Shown: positions 53,096 to 64,000 of the stretch, in pieces | Layout of the letters: every line of letters starts with the position of its first letter | Numbering within the stretch: position 1 is the first letter of the stretch | Assembly: GCF_031143425.1 (NCBI RefSeq) | Contig: NC_090443.1 | Span: forward strand, 1,053,382,554 to 1,053,446,553 | Direction of reading: 5' to 3' | DNA from: Pleurodeles waltl | Taxonomy: Eukaryota; Chordata; Amphibia; Caudata; Salamandridae | DNA: 64,000 bases | The notes under the pieces: model-generated | The model's database searches: none | Seen by the model: the letters and a program-made list of their open reading frames with translations, nothing else | What the model was told of the DNA's origin: nothing | Program-made: the position numbers and the translations under genes

Positions 53096-54514
53096 TTATG
53101 GTGTCATTGTCCGGTCTGTCTCCTGTGCTGTAGTGGGGGCCTCCTGTCCTGTGTGGGTCTCAGACTGGGTTTGTACCAGCTGCAGCAGTGCTCCTAATAT
53201 GCTGCCCATTGTGTTGTTGTGCTGTTTCCACTGCTCCAAGGCCTCTTCGTGGTGTTCCTGCTGCATCCTCTGACTGTGCTCCAGAGTGGATACTATCTGT
53301 GCCAATCTGTCATGTGAATGCTGGTAGGCCCCCAGGACCTCAGAGATCACGACCTGGGCTGCAGCATCCATCCTGTGGCTTCCCCCCTGGGCCACTGAGG
53401 CCCTACCACTGGGCCTACCCCCCTGTGCCTGTGTTCCCTGCACAGGTCTGGCGGTACCACTTGTACTGGGGCCATCGTCTTCCTGCCTGTTGGTAGGGGG
53501 TGACTGTGGCCTCTGTACCTGTGTTCCACCAGTCTGTGGCCTGGATACACGGGTGTGGGGACGCTTGCCCTGGGCTGATGTTCTTGCCTGGGTGGTAGGG
53601 GTGTCAGTGGTATCCTGGGTGGGGCTGCTGCATGGTGACAGTCCAGGACTGTGTGAGGGGCCAGCCTGCTCATCAGTGTCCAGGGATCCTTCCCCAGTGT
53701 CCTGTGAGGTGCCTTTGTCTCCCTCGGGGGCACTGCCACTCCTTGTCCTGTCCGTCAGGGTGGCATGGGTGGTGGTGCCTGTTGGGGGAAATGGATATGT
53801 CTGTTACAAATGCATGATCGGATGGGGTGCACAGGGCTGGGCTGTTTTGTGCAGGTGTAACGTTTTGGGGCCATGCAGGGTGCCTTTGTGAGGTTTGCAC
53901 TGCATTATGCTTAGGGTGTGGATTTGCATTGTGGGTGGTGTTGTGCCATTGTGAATCCTTGCAGGTGTAGGTGGCTGTGCACAGGGGGAGGGATGTGGAC
54001 CTGTTAGTGGGTTTGTGGTCATGCAGGGGGGGTGGATTCAGTGACTGTGGGCTGGGGGGGTAGTGGTGTTGGTGGGTGTTGGTGGAGTGGGGTGGTGCAT
54101 GCATTCCAGGTGTGATGTATATGGGGTAAATGTAGACGACTTACCCTAGTCCATTCCTCCAGTGAGTCCTTCAGGGTGCAGGATGGCCAGTACCTTTTTC
54201 TCCCAGTCTGTGTATTTGGGTGGTGTTGGTGGAGGTCCTCCCCCAGTCTTCTGGACTGCAATGTGGTGCCTAGATGCCATGGCCCTGACCTTCCCCCGCA
54301 GGTCGTTCCATCTCTTGCGGTTGTCGTCCCTGGTGCGTGGATGGTGTCCCACTGCATTGACCCTGTTGACAGTGGTCTGCCATAGCTCCATCTTCCTGGC
54401 GATGGGTGTGTGCTGCACCTGAGACCTGAATATTTGTGGCTCCACCTTCAGGATCTCGTCCACCATGGTTGTTAGTTCCTTTTCTGTGAAGCGTGGATGT
54501 TTGGGGAGTGACAT
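53096..54514 (-). pseudogene. Myb/SANT protein 1 of Harbinger E, two exons
   Basis: Exon 1 54514-54145 encodes the full SANT domain: MSLPKHPRFTEKELTTMVDE, ARKMELWQTTVNRVNAV, NRKRWNDLRGKVRAM, KTGGGPPPTPP. Exon 2 53778-53096 is open throughout: acidic Ser/Asp region, QTGGTQVQRPQSPP, the helical part VVISEVLGAYQHSHDRLAQI and an end TAQETDRTMTP. The only lesion seen is TAG at 54148-54146, the last full codon of exon 1, where copy B has TCT. Reading through it would give a complete protein. Confidence 0.82.
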
Positions 54515-54559
54515 GGTGGGTGTGGTGAATGGTGTGGGGCTGGATTTGCGGTGAGGGTG

Positions 54560-55354
54560 CTCTTCTGTGGGTCAGTGTGAGTCTCGTGTTGTTGCGCTGA
54601 GGCAAGCAACACAGAGACACGCCATGCCCCCAGCCTCTTGTGCAGCATACAAGGCCCCAAATTGGGCATGGGGCCTCGTTTCTTCCTAGCGCGGCACACA
54701 TTCAGGCATATTTAACCCTTCCCCACTTACCTGCTATCATTGTCCTTTTCTTTCTGTCGCCCTCGTTTGTGCCTCCCTTTATGTTTTTCCTCCTTTCCCA
54801 TTATTCCCCTCTCTTCCCAGCATGATTTGATTCCCTACTTTCTATGGCTCCTTGTCCATTACTTTCTATGTGTTGTTCCCTATCTAATATGGTGTCCGTG
54901 CACTTCCTGTTGGTCGCTTCCTGTGTTTGGGTATTTACTGGCTATGATTCTTTCCCTCCTTGCGCTGCAACACCTTCTGTTTGGATGGTGTCTTCGCTCC
55001 TTCTTCCTTTGTGTCAGACACTGGTTAACGTTTGTTCCAGTGTTTTTCCTGTTCTTTTTGATCTTGCATTTATTTTTGACTTTTTCTCCTGTTCCAGGAA
55101 ATGTTTCTTTTTGGAGGTTTTTTCCCCTTATTAGGGGTATTTTCTCTCTGGCACTAATTCTGTAGGACACGGCCTGCCTTGGCGATCCAATCGTCTGCAG
55201 CACCGTGGCTACCAGAAAGAGTCGCCCCTACCTGGGCCAAGGCCAAACATTCAGGAACAAGAACCTCGCCACTTGTTCTGCGGACTCCAGGTCAAAGCAG
55301 CGCGTAAGTCGTGACAGATTGCAGCGACAAATACACCCGACGTCGTCTAACACA
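54560..55354 (+). repeat. Probable 5' LTR and leader of a Sushi-like Ty3 element
   Basis: Upstream of a gag gene. It contains ATATTTAACCC (54697, core-promoter-like) and long T/C-rich stretches (54730-55140). I cannot place the LTR ends because the 3' LTR is not in the window. It may also hold the lost end of Harbinger E. Confidence 0.4.
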
Positions 55355-56272
55355 ATGGATGATACAGTAGCGGCTGCTGCAGATCCTGATCAGTCCCTTC
55401 TGGCAACCATTCAGCAACAGGCTCAGGAACTACAACAACTATGCAATGAGAATACTGCCTTACGACAGGATTTGGCTTTTCCGCAGTACAGATGTCCCTA
55501 CTGTCTCCACCTCAACTCCTCGTTACTCCGGTGAACCGACAAAACTGCAAGAGTTCCTAAATGCATTAACTGTTTACTTTGCCTTCCGACCCACACAATT
55601 TTCCCATGACAAGACAAAGATGGGTTATCTTATCAGTGCTCTATCCGGTCCAGCCTTGGCCTGGGCAACTCAATGGTATCATCCAATGACCCAGTATTGT
55701 CTGATTATCTAGCTTTCGTGAATCGGTATAAACAGATGTTTAGTCGTCCAGGATTGGAGGCCTCTGCTGAAGAAGCACTGTGTGACATCCAACAAGGCTC
55801 TCAAGATGTCCTCCAGTATATTACACGCTTTCGACAGCTTGCGGCCGAGACAACCTGGGTGGAACGAACTCTGGTTACTCTATTCCGTAGAGGGCTAAAG
55901 GAGGAGATCAAAGACGAGTTAGTGCACTCCACCAGAGTTGAAGATCTTCGTGGTCTGATGGATCTAGCCCTTTCCATTGAATATCGTCTCCAAGAACGAA
56001 GTTTGGAGAAAAGAAGAAACAGAGGACCAACCCAGCCAAGTACCTCACGTGTCTTTTTGCACCGTCCAGAGGAACCGCGTCCTCCCGTCAGAGAAACTGA
56101 AGGCGAACCTATGCAGGTGGATACTACTCGTGGCCCACTTTCCATCAGTGAGCGGGAAGAGAGACGTAAAAAAGGACTATGCCTGTATTGTGGTGCTGCT
56201 GGTCATATGCTTCGTACCTGCCCCGTTCGTCCTCTAAGGCCATCGGGAAACGCTACTTCCCGTCCTCTGTAA
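55355..56272 (+). pseudogene. gag: gag of Sushi-like Ty3 retrotransposon
   Basis: Starts MDDTVAAAADPDQSLLATIQ with a coiled-coil-like Gln-rich stretch. Frameshifts near 55480 and 55680 join the capsid-like middle (EPTKLQEFLNALTVYFAFRP; DYLAFVNRYKQMFSRPGLEA; ITRFRQLAAETTWVERTLV; LMDLALSIEYRLQER) to the end with one CCHC zinc knuckle, CLYCGAAGHMLRTC. The layout resembles Sushi-ichi elements, the source of mammalian RTL/PEG10 genes. Confidence 0.82.
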
Positions 56273-56280
56273 GAAGGGAG

Positions 56281-58664
56281 GGGATGGGATCATCTGCTAT
56301 ACCTTCCATTAGTTCATTCAAGGACCATGCCACTACTTTGTTTATGCTTCCTGTGACTTTGCTGTTACCTGACGGTCGCGAAGAAAGAACAATGGCCTTA
56401 CTTGATTGTGGTGCTAGTGGTATTTATATGGATAAGTCTTGGGCCACAACACAACAAATACCAACACGACCCAAGGATGTTCGGAACAAGTACATACAGT
56501 GGATGGGTCTTTAATATCCTCTGGTCCAGTCGATACTACCACCCTGATTCTAAATTTACAATTTGGGAACCACCAAGAAAACATCTCATTTGATCTAATA
56601 TCATCTCCCAACCATACTATCATCCTAGGAATTCCGTAGTTCATAAGACATAATCCTTATGTAAACTGGGAAACCAGGACTATTTCCTTGTCCTCACAGT
56701 TTTGTCATGACAATTGTTTTGCATCAGACACATACTGGTCACCCAAGAAGTTGATGCCTACTGAACTTACTACAGGTTTTTCCATCAATACAGTCCAAGG
56801 AGTCCCCGATCAGTATCTAGAATTTCAAAATGTATTCCAAAAGTCATCCAGACCTGTTTTACCCCACATCGAGATTATGACTGTACAATTCCCCTGGAAC
56901 CTGGGGCGATTGTTCCCTTTGGGAGAATGTATTCACTCACAGAACCTGAAAAGGAAGTTCTCAAAGATTATCTGCAAGAAAATCTGCCCAGCGGTCTTAT
57001 TGTGCTGTCATCCTCTCCCGGGGGGGCTCCTCTCTTTTTTGTACCCAAGAAGACTAAAGATATTTGTCCCTGTCTGGATTTTCGTGGTTTAAATAAGATC
57101 ACTATAAAAGACCGTTATCCTTTACCCCTCATCAAGGATATTCAGGAGGCAGTCAGAGGGGCTCAACGATTTACCAAATTAGATCTACATGGAGCTTACC
57201 ACCTTTTGCGCATCAAAGAAGGAGATGAGTGGAAGACTCCCTTTCGAACCCCATTTGGTCATTATGAATACAGAGTTATGCCTTTTGGTCTCACTAATGC
57301 CCCATCAATTTTCCAAAGATTTATGGACTCTGTGTTTTCTGATCTCTTGAACCATACTGTAGTAATCCACTTAGATGATATACTTATATATTCTAGACGT
57401 CCTGAACTTCATGCTACACATGTGAAACAGGTCCTCCAAAGACTCAGGTTACAAAAACTGTCCTGTAAACCAGAGAAATGTGATTTTGATAAGACAGAAG
57501 TCAAATATTTGGGTTATCACCTTAGTCCCACTGGAATAGCTATGGATCTGGAAAAGGTACAAGCCATCCTAGACTGGCCTTCCCCTTCTCCATTAAGGAA
57601 ATTCAATGTTTTCTAGGACTGGCCAACTTTTATTGACAGTTTATTCTTGACTTTGCGGAACAGACCAGCCACATTACGCAAACATTTAAGAAGGAGAATT
57701 TAAGTAAAGGATTTGTCTGGACAAGGGCAGCTGAAACAGCTTTTCAAAGTCTAAAAAAGGCCTTCACTCAAGCACCAATACTGAGACATCCAGATACCAA
57801 CAAACAATTTGTTGTTGTTTCTGATGCGTCCGAAAGAGCCATCGGAGCTGTCTTACTCCAACAAGATGATGATGGTCTAGAACATCCTGTGTTCTATTTG
57901 TCTCATGTACTCTCTGTTTCGGAACAACATTACTCAGTATTTGAAAGGGAGTAATTAGCCCTGAAGACTGCCTCTCAAGAGTGGAGACAATTCCTTATGG
58001 GTTCCAAAGAGCCCTTCGAGGTGAGAACGGACCATCGTAATCTACAATGTTTATGTAACTTTCAATGCCAGAACAGTCGCCAGGCTCGTTGGGCCTTTTT
58101 CTTCAGTCAGTACGACTTCTATGTTACCTACATTCCTGGATCCCAAAACATACTGGCCGATGCTCTGTCTCACCGTTATCCAGATTGTACTCCTAACCCA
58201 TCTCAATATCTACTTGAGCCTAGCAAGATCATCAGTGTAGCTCAATCATTCCTGGATGAGGTACAACAGGAATATCCCAACCTTTCTGCACAAGAGCTAG
58301 AGAACTTAAAACCCCTAATACGTAAACAGCAAGGGTATTATTAATATAGGAACCTGTTGTTCCTCCCCACTAGCAGAGAAAGGGAAATAGTGCTTCAGAT
58401 GTGCCATGATTCTCCGGTTGCTGGTCATAGAGGCATCAAGGCCATGCAGGAATTACTCTAGCGATCTTTCTGGTGGCCTACCTGGAAATCAGATGTTGAA
58501 AGATATGTTCAGGCCTGTCCTATATGTGCTCAAGTAAAGATACCCCGTACCAGACCTGCGGGATTACTACAACCATTACCTGTTCCACCTGCTCCCTGGA
58601 ACACCATTTCTACCGATTTCATGTGTTCACTACCTCCATCAGCAGGAAACCGGGTTTTCATGGT
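56281..58664 (+). pseudogene. pol: pol of Sushi-like Ty3 element, cut in integrase
   Basis: Standard Ty3 order. Protease motif ALLDCGASGIYMD (near 56400; the usual Ser/Thr after Asp is Cys). RT: DFRGLNKITIKDRYPLPLI, FTKLDLHGAYHLLRI, MPFGLTNAPSIFQRF, VVIHLDDILIYSR (His for the usual Tyr). RNase H: VVVSDASERAIGAVLLQQ, with TAG at about 57953, then VRTDHRNLQ and NILADALSHRY. Integrase: HDSPVAGHRGIKAM, CPICAQVKIPRTRPAGLLQP, ISTDFMCSLPPSAGNRVFMV, then cut by an LTR at 58665. At least four frameshifts or stops (near 56510, 57615, 57953, 58460). Confidence 0.88.
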
Positions 58665-59700
58665 TGTAAGGAAATGGCTCCCTGTTGCAGTTACCCCCCA
58701 CCTTTTGCCTGATACTGATGCTGACTTGACTGAGAAGTGTGCTGGGACCCTGCTAACCAGGCCCCAGCACCAGTGTTCTTTCACCTAAAATGTACCATTA
58801 TTTCTACAATTGGCACACCCCTGGCACACAGATAAGTCCCTTGTAAAAGGTACCAGTGGTACCAAGGGCCCTGTGACCAGGGAAGGTCCCTAAGGGCTGC
58901 AGCGTATGTTGTGCCACCCTAAGGGACCCCTCACCTAACACATGCACACTGCCATTGCAGATTGTGTGTGTTGGTGGGGAGAAAAAGGCAAAGTCGACAT
59001 GGCATCCCCCTCAGGATGCCATGCACACAAAATACTGCCTGTGGCATAGGTAAGTCACCCCTCTAGCAGGCCTTACAGCCCTAAGGCAGGATGCACTATA
59101 CCACAGGTGAGGGCATAGCTGCATGAGCAATATGCCCCTACAGTGTCTAAGTCTATTCTTAGACATTGTAAGTACAGTTGTGGCCATATTAAGTATATGG
59201 TCTGGGAGTTTGTCAAAAACAACCCCCACTGCTCCATAATGGCTACACTGAATACTGGGAGGTTTGGTATCAAACTTCTCAGAATAATAAACCCACACTG
59301 ATTCCAGTGTTGGATTTATTAAAACATGCACACAGAGGGCATCTTAGAGATGCCCCCAGAATTTTACCCAGTTGTTCAGTGCAGGACTGACTGGTCTGTG
59401 CCAGCCTGCTGCTGAGAGATGAGTTTCTGACCCCATGTGGTGAGAGCCTTTGTGCTCTCTGAGGACAGAAACAAAGCCTGCTCTGGGTGGAGGTGCTTCA
59501 CACCTCCCCCTGCAGGAACTGTAACACCTAGCAGTAAGCCTCAAAGGCACAGGCTTTGTGTTACAATGCCCCAGGGCACTCCACCTAGTGGAGATGCCCG
59601 CCCCTTGGACACAGCCCCCCACTTTTGGCAGCAAGTCCAGGGGAGATAATGAGAAAAACAAGCAGGAGTCACCCACCAGTCAGGACAGCCCCTAAAGGTC
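58665..59700 (+). repeat. Hairpin-rich LTR, related in style to the 3-kb LTR; 3' end not found
   Basis: Begins TGTAAGGAAATGG exactly where the Sushi-like integrase stops. It shares word order with the 3-kb LTR in its own orientation (GCTGGGACCCTGC, AAGGGCTGCAGC, GCCACCCTAAGGG). It contains hairpins at 58998-59023 (CATGGCATCC arms), 59144-59165 (TGTCTAAG arms) and 59286-59320, where AATAAACCCACACTG pairs with CAGTGTTGGATTTATT. No closing CCTTACA was seen before the LINE, so the end near 59.7 kb is a guess. Confidence 0.6.
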
Positions 59701-60857
59701 CTACCTTTAGAAATCCTCCATCTTGAGGTCTTCCGGAGCAACATAGTGTCGGCGTAGCTGCGAGGCTCGCAAGCCCCGCCCACCAGGAACCAAGCACACA
59801 GCCGCCGCTGTGTCCGCTGCTGAGCGCCCGTAACAAGGATCATGCACCGTCCAAGGGAAACGAGGGGGTGGGAGCCCCCCCGGTTGCCTGGTCGCCGCCT
59901 CCACCTGCAGAGGGAGAGACGAGGTGGCAGCGGCGCTCGGGGAGAGGACGCCGAGCGCCGCGTGAAATTTTGGAGAGAGTGCCGGGAGCTAGCGAATGCG
60001 CGCTGGAGCCCCAGGAGGCCTAGGGCTTGTGGCTGTGCCGGGAGGCCGGAGCAGAGGCACCATGATACAGTGAGGGGAGTGTGTTTTGGCCGTTCCTACA
60101 CACACCCAGAGGAGAAGAGGGTGTGAGGAGTCTGGGCTATCCTTTTGACTCTTAAACTGATTACTTGTGGAAACCTGCAGCAACCGGGTACTGGGAGGAG
60201 GGCAAAATGAAAGTTTTCTGATGATGTGCATTGCAACCAACTTGCTCCCTATTTAAAAAAAAACAAAAAAGTATCAAACCGGTGGAGAATATTTGTTAAA
60301 AATCTTTTCAACATTGATATAGATGTTGGGGATTTTTTTTTTTTGACTGTCAACCAAATCCCCATTTCTAATACGGACTATTTAGGTAAAGGTGCAGAGA
60401 AACTTCAACAGTTTGATACAGTTATATCATCTGATACTATCTGATACTGCCCCTTTTCGCGGCTGGGAAAGAGAGGAGGGGGTTAAAAAAAAAAAAAGGG
60501 GTATAAAAGGAGAACTAAAAGATTCGGGGGCTCTATTGTTGTTGGGTGCACAAGTCGACCCATCTTGGCACCTATATACTCCCTCACGGCCTTTGAGGAG
60601 TGTGATTAAATGAGCAATATCTGATGTGCTAACGGCAGCGGCTGGAGTAATAGGACTTATTAGGCTGTTATCCCACGCGTTAAAAACAAATATGGCACTC
60701 AAAGCTACTCGGAATCCTGGAGACAAGACTGAAGGAGTTAAGACGACACGTGTCTGAAGAGATAAAGGAGAGCCAGCAGGAGTAAACAAACGCCTGACGT
60801 CAATAGTAGGCAAAGCAGCTGGGAAAAATATGCTGGGATTGGGGAAAGATGCTAAGA

Positions 60858-62431
60858 TGAGCGACAGTACTACCCCACGCTGGAAATCAAGGAGAAAGGC
60901 AAAAGTCAATCTACTATTACGACTTTTCTTGCAGGCGGGGCGCAAGATAGCTTCTCTGCACATATAACCCCCCCTCCCTCTGAAAGCAATACGCTAGGGA
61001 AAGAACCTATTCTCCCGAGTACCAGTAGCAAGAAGTTGTGTATCGAAAATAATGAACCCCTTATTAAACCTATACAAGGCACAGAGAACTTGTCAGAGTT
61101 CGAAGATAGTAATAGGGAGACAAGAGAGAAGGAGCTCTCCCCCCCCCGCTGGGAGCAAGCAGTCCCAAACACAACAATCTGATCAAATTGAGCAACCGGA
61201 GCGTCAGAGTAGGGAAGGAACTACAAGCACATCAGGACCTGCAGCGGAAAGGGAGGACCTATATAAGTCTCTAGGAAGCCCTAAAAGATGGGGTACAACA
61301 GCTGGAAAAGACCCCCAACTTGTGGATTGGGGCAAAGATAGTAGTGACAAATTTTACTCTTTGACAGAAGAGTCTGATCTCAGCAGCGTCGATCACAGCT
61401 TTGGTGAGTCTGGAAATAGCGAGACATCTGATGCTGGAAATAAATCATCAAGCAATGAACCTATAGTGTGGCAGCTGCGCCGACAGCGGAAATCCGTAAA
61501 AACACGGCCTTGCTCTCAGGAGGGTTTTGAAAACTCAACCTCTATGGGTGGTAGGACTTTAAAGTGGGACTATTCCGGTATTGGACTAGCAGATACTCCC
61601 ACCATAAGTAACCAGGACTCAGTTAATGGCAAAATGGAAACAGATACAGGAGCTCCTGCTGGTAATTCGTCTGCGATGGGCATCGAGGCAGGGATGCTGA
61701 AGTCAATGTATAGTTCAATTAAAGAGCTGCAAACAGAGACTAGAATCGAAAGCCGGCGTGCAAGGTTTGCTTCAAAGAGATTGCAGGGGACGGTCCGTAA
61801 GGTTGCAAAATCGTGTACAGAAATTGAAGCTAAGCTATGCTCAATGGAAGAAAGGATAGTGGCAGTCAAGGAGGATGCCGATACTCTTAAAGAGCAGAGC
61901 GCCACGAGAGACGAACAATTGACGGATGTAATGTGGAAAATGGAAGATTTTGAGAATAGACAGAGAAGGAACAATCTTCTATTTCTGGGTATATCAGAAG
62001 GGCTAGAAGGAAGTAATATACGGACATATATGGTCAACCTCCTGCGCTGGGCCTTCCCTGAACTGGGGAATTGGGATTGGGAGAACGAGCTGCAGCGGGT
62101 CCACAGGTTTCCGACAACCCGGCGGGAGGGGGGCCAACGGGCAGATTCTAAATACCCCAGAGCTATTTTAGTTTATTTTGGAAATTACTTACTACGACAG
62201 GAGATATCTGATAAAGCTCGTCCTAATACCCCACGTACTGTGGGTGGGGTTACCTTCTTTACTCGCCCTGATTTCTGTCATGCCACTGTCAAGCGGAGAT
62301 GGCGGCTTCAACAGCTCATTAAACCATTCTCAGACAAAGGAGGGGAGGCATATCTGTTGGCCCCTGCTCGACTTAAAACAGTAATGAATGGAAAAGTAAA
62401 AGTATTCACTTCAGAAATTAAAGAAAAATAA
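60858..62431 (+). pseudogene. L1-type ORF1 protein, N-terminal frameshifts
   Basis: RNA-binding chaperone-like protein of L1 elements. The likely start is ATGAGCGACAG at 60858; the N-terminal part (KSQSTITTFLAGGAQDSFSA) lies in another frame, which changes near 60885 and again at the C-run 61139-61149. From there the frame is open to TAA at 62431: low-complexity Ser region, coiled coil (MLKSMYSSIKELQTETRIES; MEERIVAVKEDADTLKEQSA), RRM-like core (MEDFENRQRRNNLLFLGISE; RVHRFPTT; YPRAILVYFGNYLLRQEI) and C-terminal domain (GGVTFFTRPDFCHATVKRRW). Length is about 500 residues when joined. Confidence 0.82.
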
Positions 62432-62856
62432 TATTTGATGGGGGTCAAGTAATAGAGCGCAGAGACACATGGAAGGTAAAGGTGCTTAGGAGACTGGTGG
62501 GTGGGTGGGCCATACATACACGACACCAATATTCAGGCCATTGGTGGTTTGATTGCTCAACAGGATGGGGGGCCAGTCCCGGGGAGGGAGGAAGGGAGCT
62601 TGGGAGGGGGATGGAGGAGACTGGTCTGGGGCGGAGGATGGGGGGAGGGGAAGGGGAGTGGGGAGGAGGAGAGGGATGGGGGAAGCAATAGAAAAACGAG
62701 GGAACAAAATGGAAAGGAAAGGACCAAGGGAAGCAAGAGAAATGGAAAAAGTAGGAAGAGGGGAACAAAGAGAGAAGAGAATTCAAGAGAGAGTGCAGTT
62801 AGATAGGAAGATCTGGGGGGGCAGTAATAGAAAAGAAAAGAAACAAAAAATAGTAA
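62432..62856 (+). other. Purine-rich spacer between ORF1 and ORF2
   Basis: From 62570 to 62850 the plus strand is almost all A and G, with many GGG and GGGG runs (62575-62690) that could form G-quadruplexes. No conserved frame. In L1 elements this region would carry signals for ORF2 translation. Confidence 0.6.
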
Positions 62857-64000
62857 ATGGCTAGACTTCGAATTGCCTCAATTAACATATGCGGACTAAA
62901 TGACCCTCGTAAAAGAAGGAGAGTGGTTGAAGAATTAAAAACCTTTAAGGCAGATATTTATTGCCTACAGGAGACACATGGGGAATATAAAAACTCTAGA
63001 ATTCTTGGCTCGCTTGGTATGAAAGTGATCGCTCGGTCAGAACAAGAGGTTAGAACTAAAGGGGTGGCAATATTAGATTGGACTAATAAATTAAATTTCA
63101 TCAGGCAGAAGGCGGACAGGGGCAGGAGATGGGTAATTGTAGAGTGCAGTTATGGGCATAGTAGCTTTACATTATGCTCTTTATATGGGGTAGTCACGGA
63201 CGACCCAGTAGTTTTAGATACCCTCGCTATTGAGTTAACAGGATGGGCCCCTCCCTATATTCTATGTGATGACTTCAATTTTAATGGTTCTTGGGAGGGA
63301 CTACAGGATCTATTAGCGCCCACAACTAAGAAGTATCAGGGGTGTAAACCTCGGATATATAAGGCAATGGTCGCCATTCAGAAAGAATTAGGATTAGTGG
63401 ACGCTTGGGCGAAACAATGTAAGCCAGACCCTGGATATACTTATTATTCGGCCCCCCATGCGAAATTAGCAGGACTCGATTATTTTTTTATTTCTCCTGT
63501 ATTATTAAAGCAGGGTAGGATGGAGTCATATCCGCGGGCTGTATCAGATCAGTATTCGATTTGGAATTGGATGGGGTAGAACCAAAGGTTAGGAGATGGA
63601 CATTTGAAAGAGGGCTCTTTAAGGACCCGGAATATTGTGAGTATATGAGAAAGTGGATAGTTGAATTCTTGGGGTTCAACCAGGGGTCAGCTCCAGTAGA
63701 GATAGTCTGGGATACCTTAAAAGCAGGAATTCGAGGTGAAACGTTGAGTTTTAGTTTTAAAAGGCAGAAAACCGCCCAAGGCAGAATAAAAGACTTCCAA
63801 ACGAAGCTGAGGGCAGCAGAAAGACAGTTGGTTATAGCTATAGAAACTGGGGTGGATATAAAGAGGGCTCAGGAGGAAGTCGCTATAGCTAAAGCAGCAA
63901 TTAATGAGGTTATGGCTCAAGAATAGCGGAGAAATATTTAGTACAGGGCTCACAAGGGTATGAGTATGGAGAAAAATCCAGGCGCTTGCTAGCGATACGG
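62857..64000 (+). pseudogene. L1-type ORF2, endonuclease domain and start of linker; runs off window
   Basis: Begins MARLRIASINICGLNDPRKR. Endonuclease residues are visible: Asn in SINICGLN, Glu in YCLQETHGEY, Asp and Asn in LCDDFNFNG, the LDYFFIS block, then SDQ in place of the catalytic SDH. The frame shifts near 63570 (to ELDGVEPKVRRWTFERGLFK) and again near 63920 (to AEKYLVQGSQGYEYGEKSRR). RT lies outside the window. The missing His and two shifts make it inactive. Confidence 0.85.

Larger units (their letters stand above)
52374..54514 (-). mobile_element. Harbinger E, right segment
   Basis: Resumes after the LTR element with the duplicated ATATC. It holds the last codons of the transposase (+, to 52480) and the Myb/SANT protein 1 gene (-). 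No TIR was found after 54514; the next element begins within a few hundred bases. 52481-53095 is the 3' interval between the convergent genes. Confidence 0.82.
59860..64000 (+). mobile_element. L1-like LINE (L1/Tx1 type), 3' end outside the window
   Basis: GC-rich 5' region (59860-60100), long 5' UTR, ORF1 with the L1 ORF1p core, a 425-bp purine-rich spacer, and ORF2 starting with an apurinic endonuclease. The 5' border is approximate. Frameshifts in both ORFs show an inactive copy, but the divergence looks modest. Confidence 0.82.

Overview
This window is repeat-dominated DNA from a large vertebrate genome, and I see no host gene that I can support. HARBI1-type Harbinger transposons, DIRS-type gag sequences, Ty3-like elements (one with the rare integrase-before-RT order), L1-like and L2-like LINEs and a probable Penelope-type element together suggest a salamander, most likely a newt such as Pleurodeles. 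The organism is inference; the repeat content is read from the sequence.

Layout. 1-6150: Harbinger copy A (left end outside the window), carrying a 236-bp hAT MITE. 6158-12465: Harbinger copy C, inverted, without transposase, with an L2-like LINE fragment. 13290-15130: a 30-bp minisatellite with a 690-bp higher-order period. 15988-19528: Harbinger D, a separate family with two genes, TIRs and a TSD, almost intact. 20885-21535: the 5' end of a DIRS element. From 21536 on there is a nest: Harbinger E sits in the DIRS; a ~26-kb LTR retrotransposon with 3-kb LTRs (26322-52373, TSD ATATC) splits the last exon of the E transposase; Harbinger B (26578-36231, TSD AAT) sits in that LTR; a 4.3-kb head-to-head palindrome carrying hammerhead-like ribozymes (41461-45792, TSD AGGTAGTGGAA) sits in its integrase; a second DIRS fragment (46897-49602) replaces its gag. 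The second LTR preserves the empty site for B. E resumes at 52374 and runs to about 54.6 kb. 54.6-58.66 kb: a standard-order Ty3 element of Sushi-like appearance, cut by another hairpin-rich LTR at 58665. About 59.86 kb to the end: an L1-like LINE (ORF1 and the start of ORF2).

How the genes work together. Copies A, B and E have three genes: Myb/SANT protein 1 converging on the HARBI1 transposase, and a second Myb/SANT protein transcribed divergently from the transposase across a short promoter with inverted CCAAT boxes. Canonical Harbingers have only the transposase and one Myb-like partner, as D does here. The second SANT gene has three exons of conserved size, a conserved middle region, a conserved short motif ending in DLF and a basic tail that has grown unrelated tandem repeats in different copies. 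I regard this gene as the best candidate for an undescribed component of the system.
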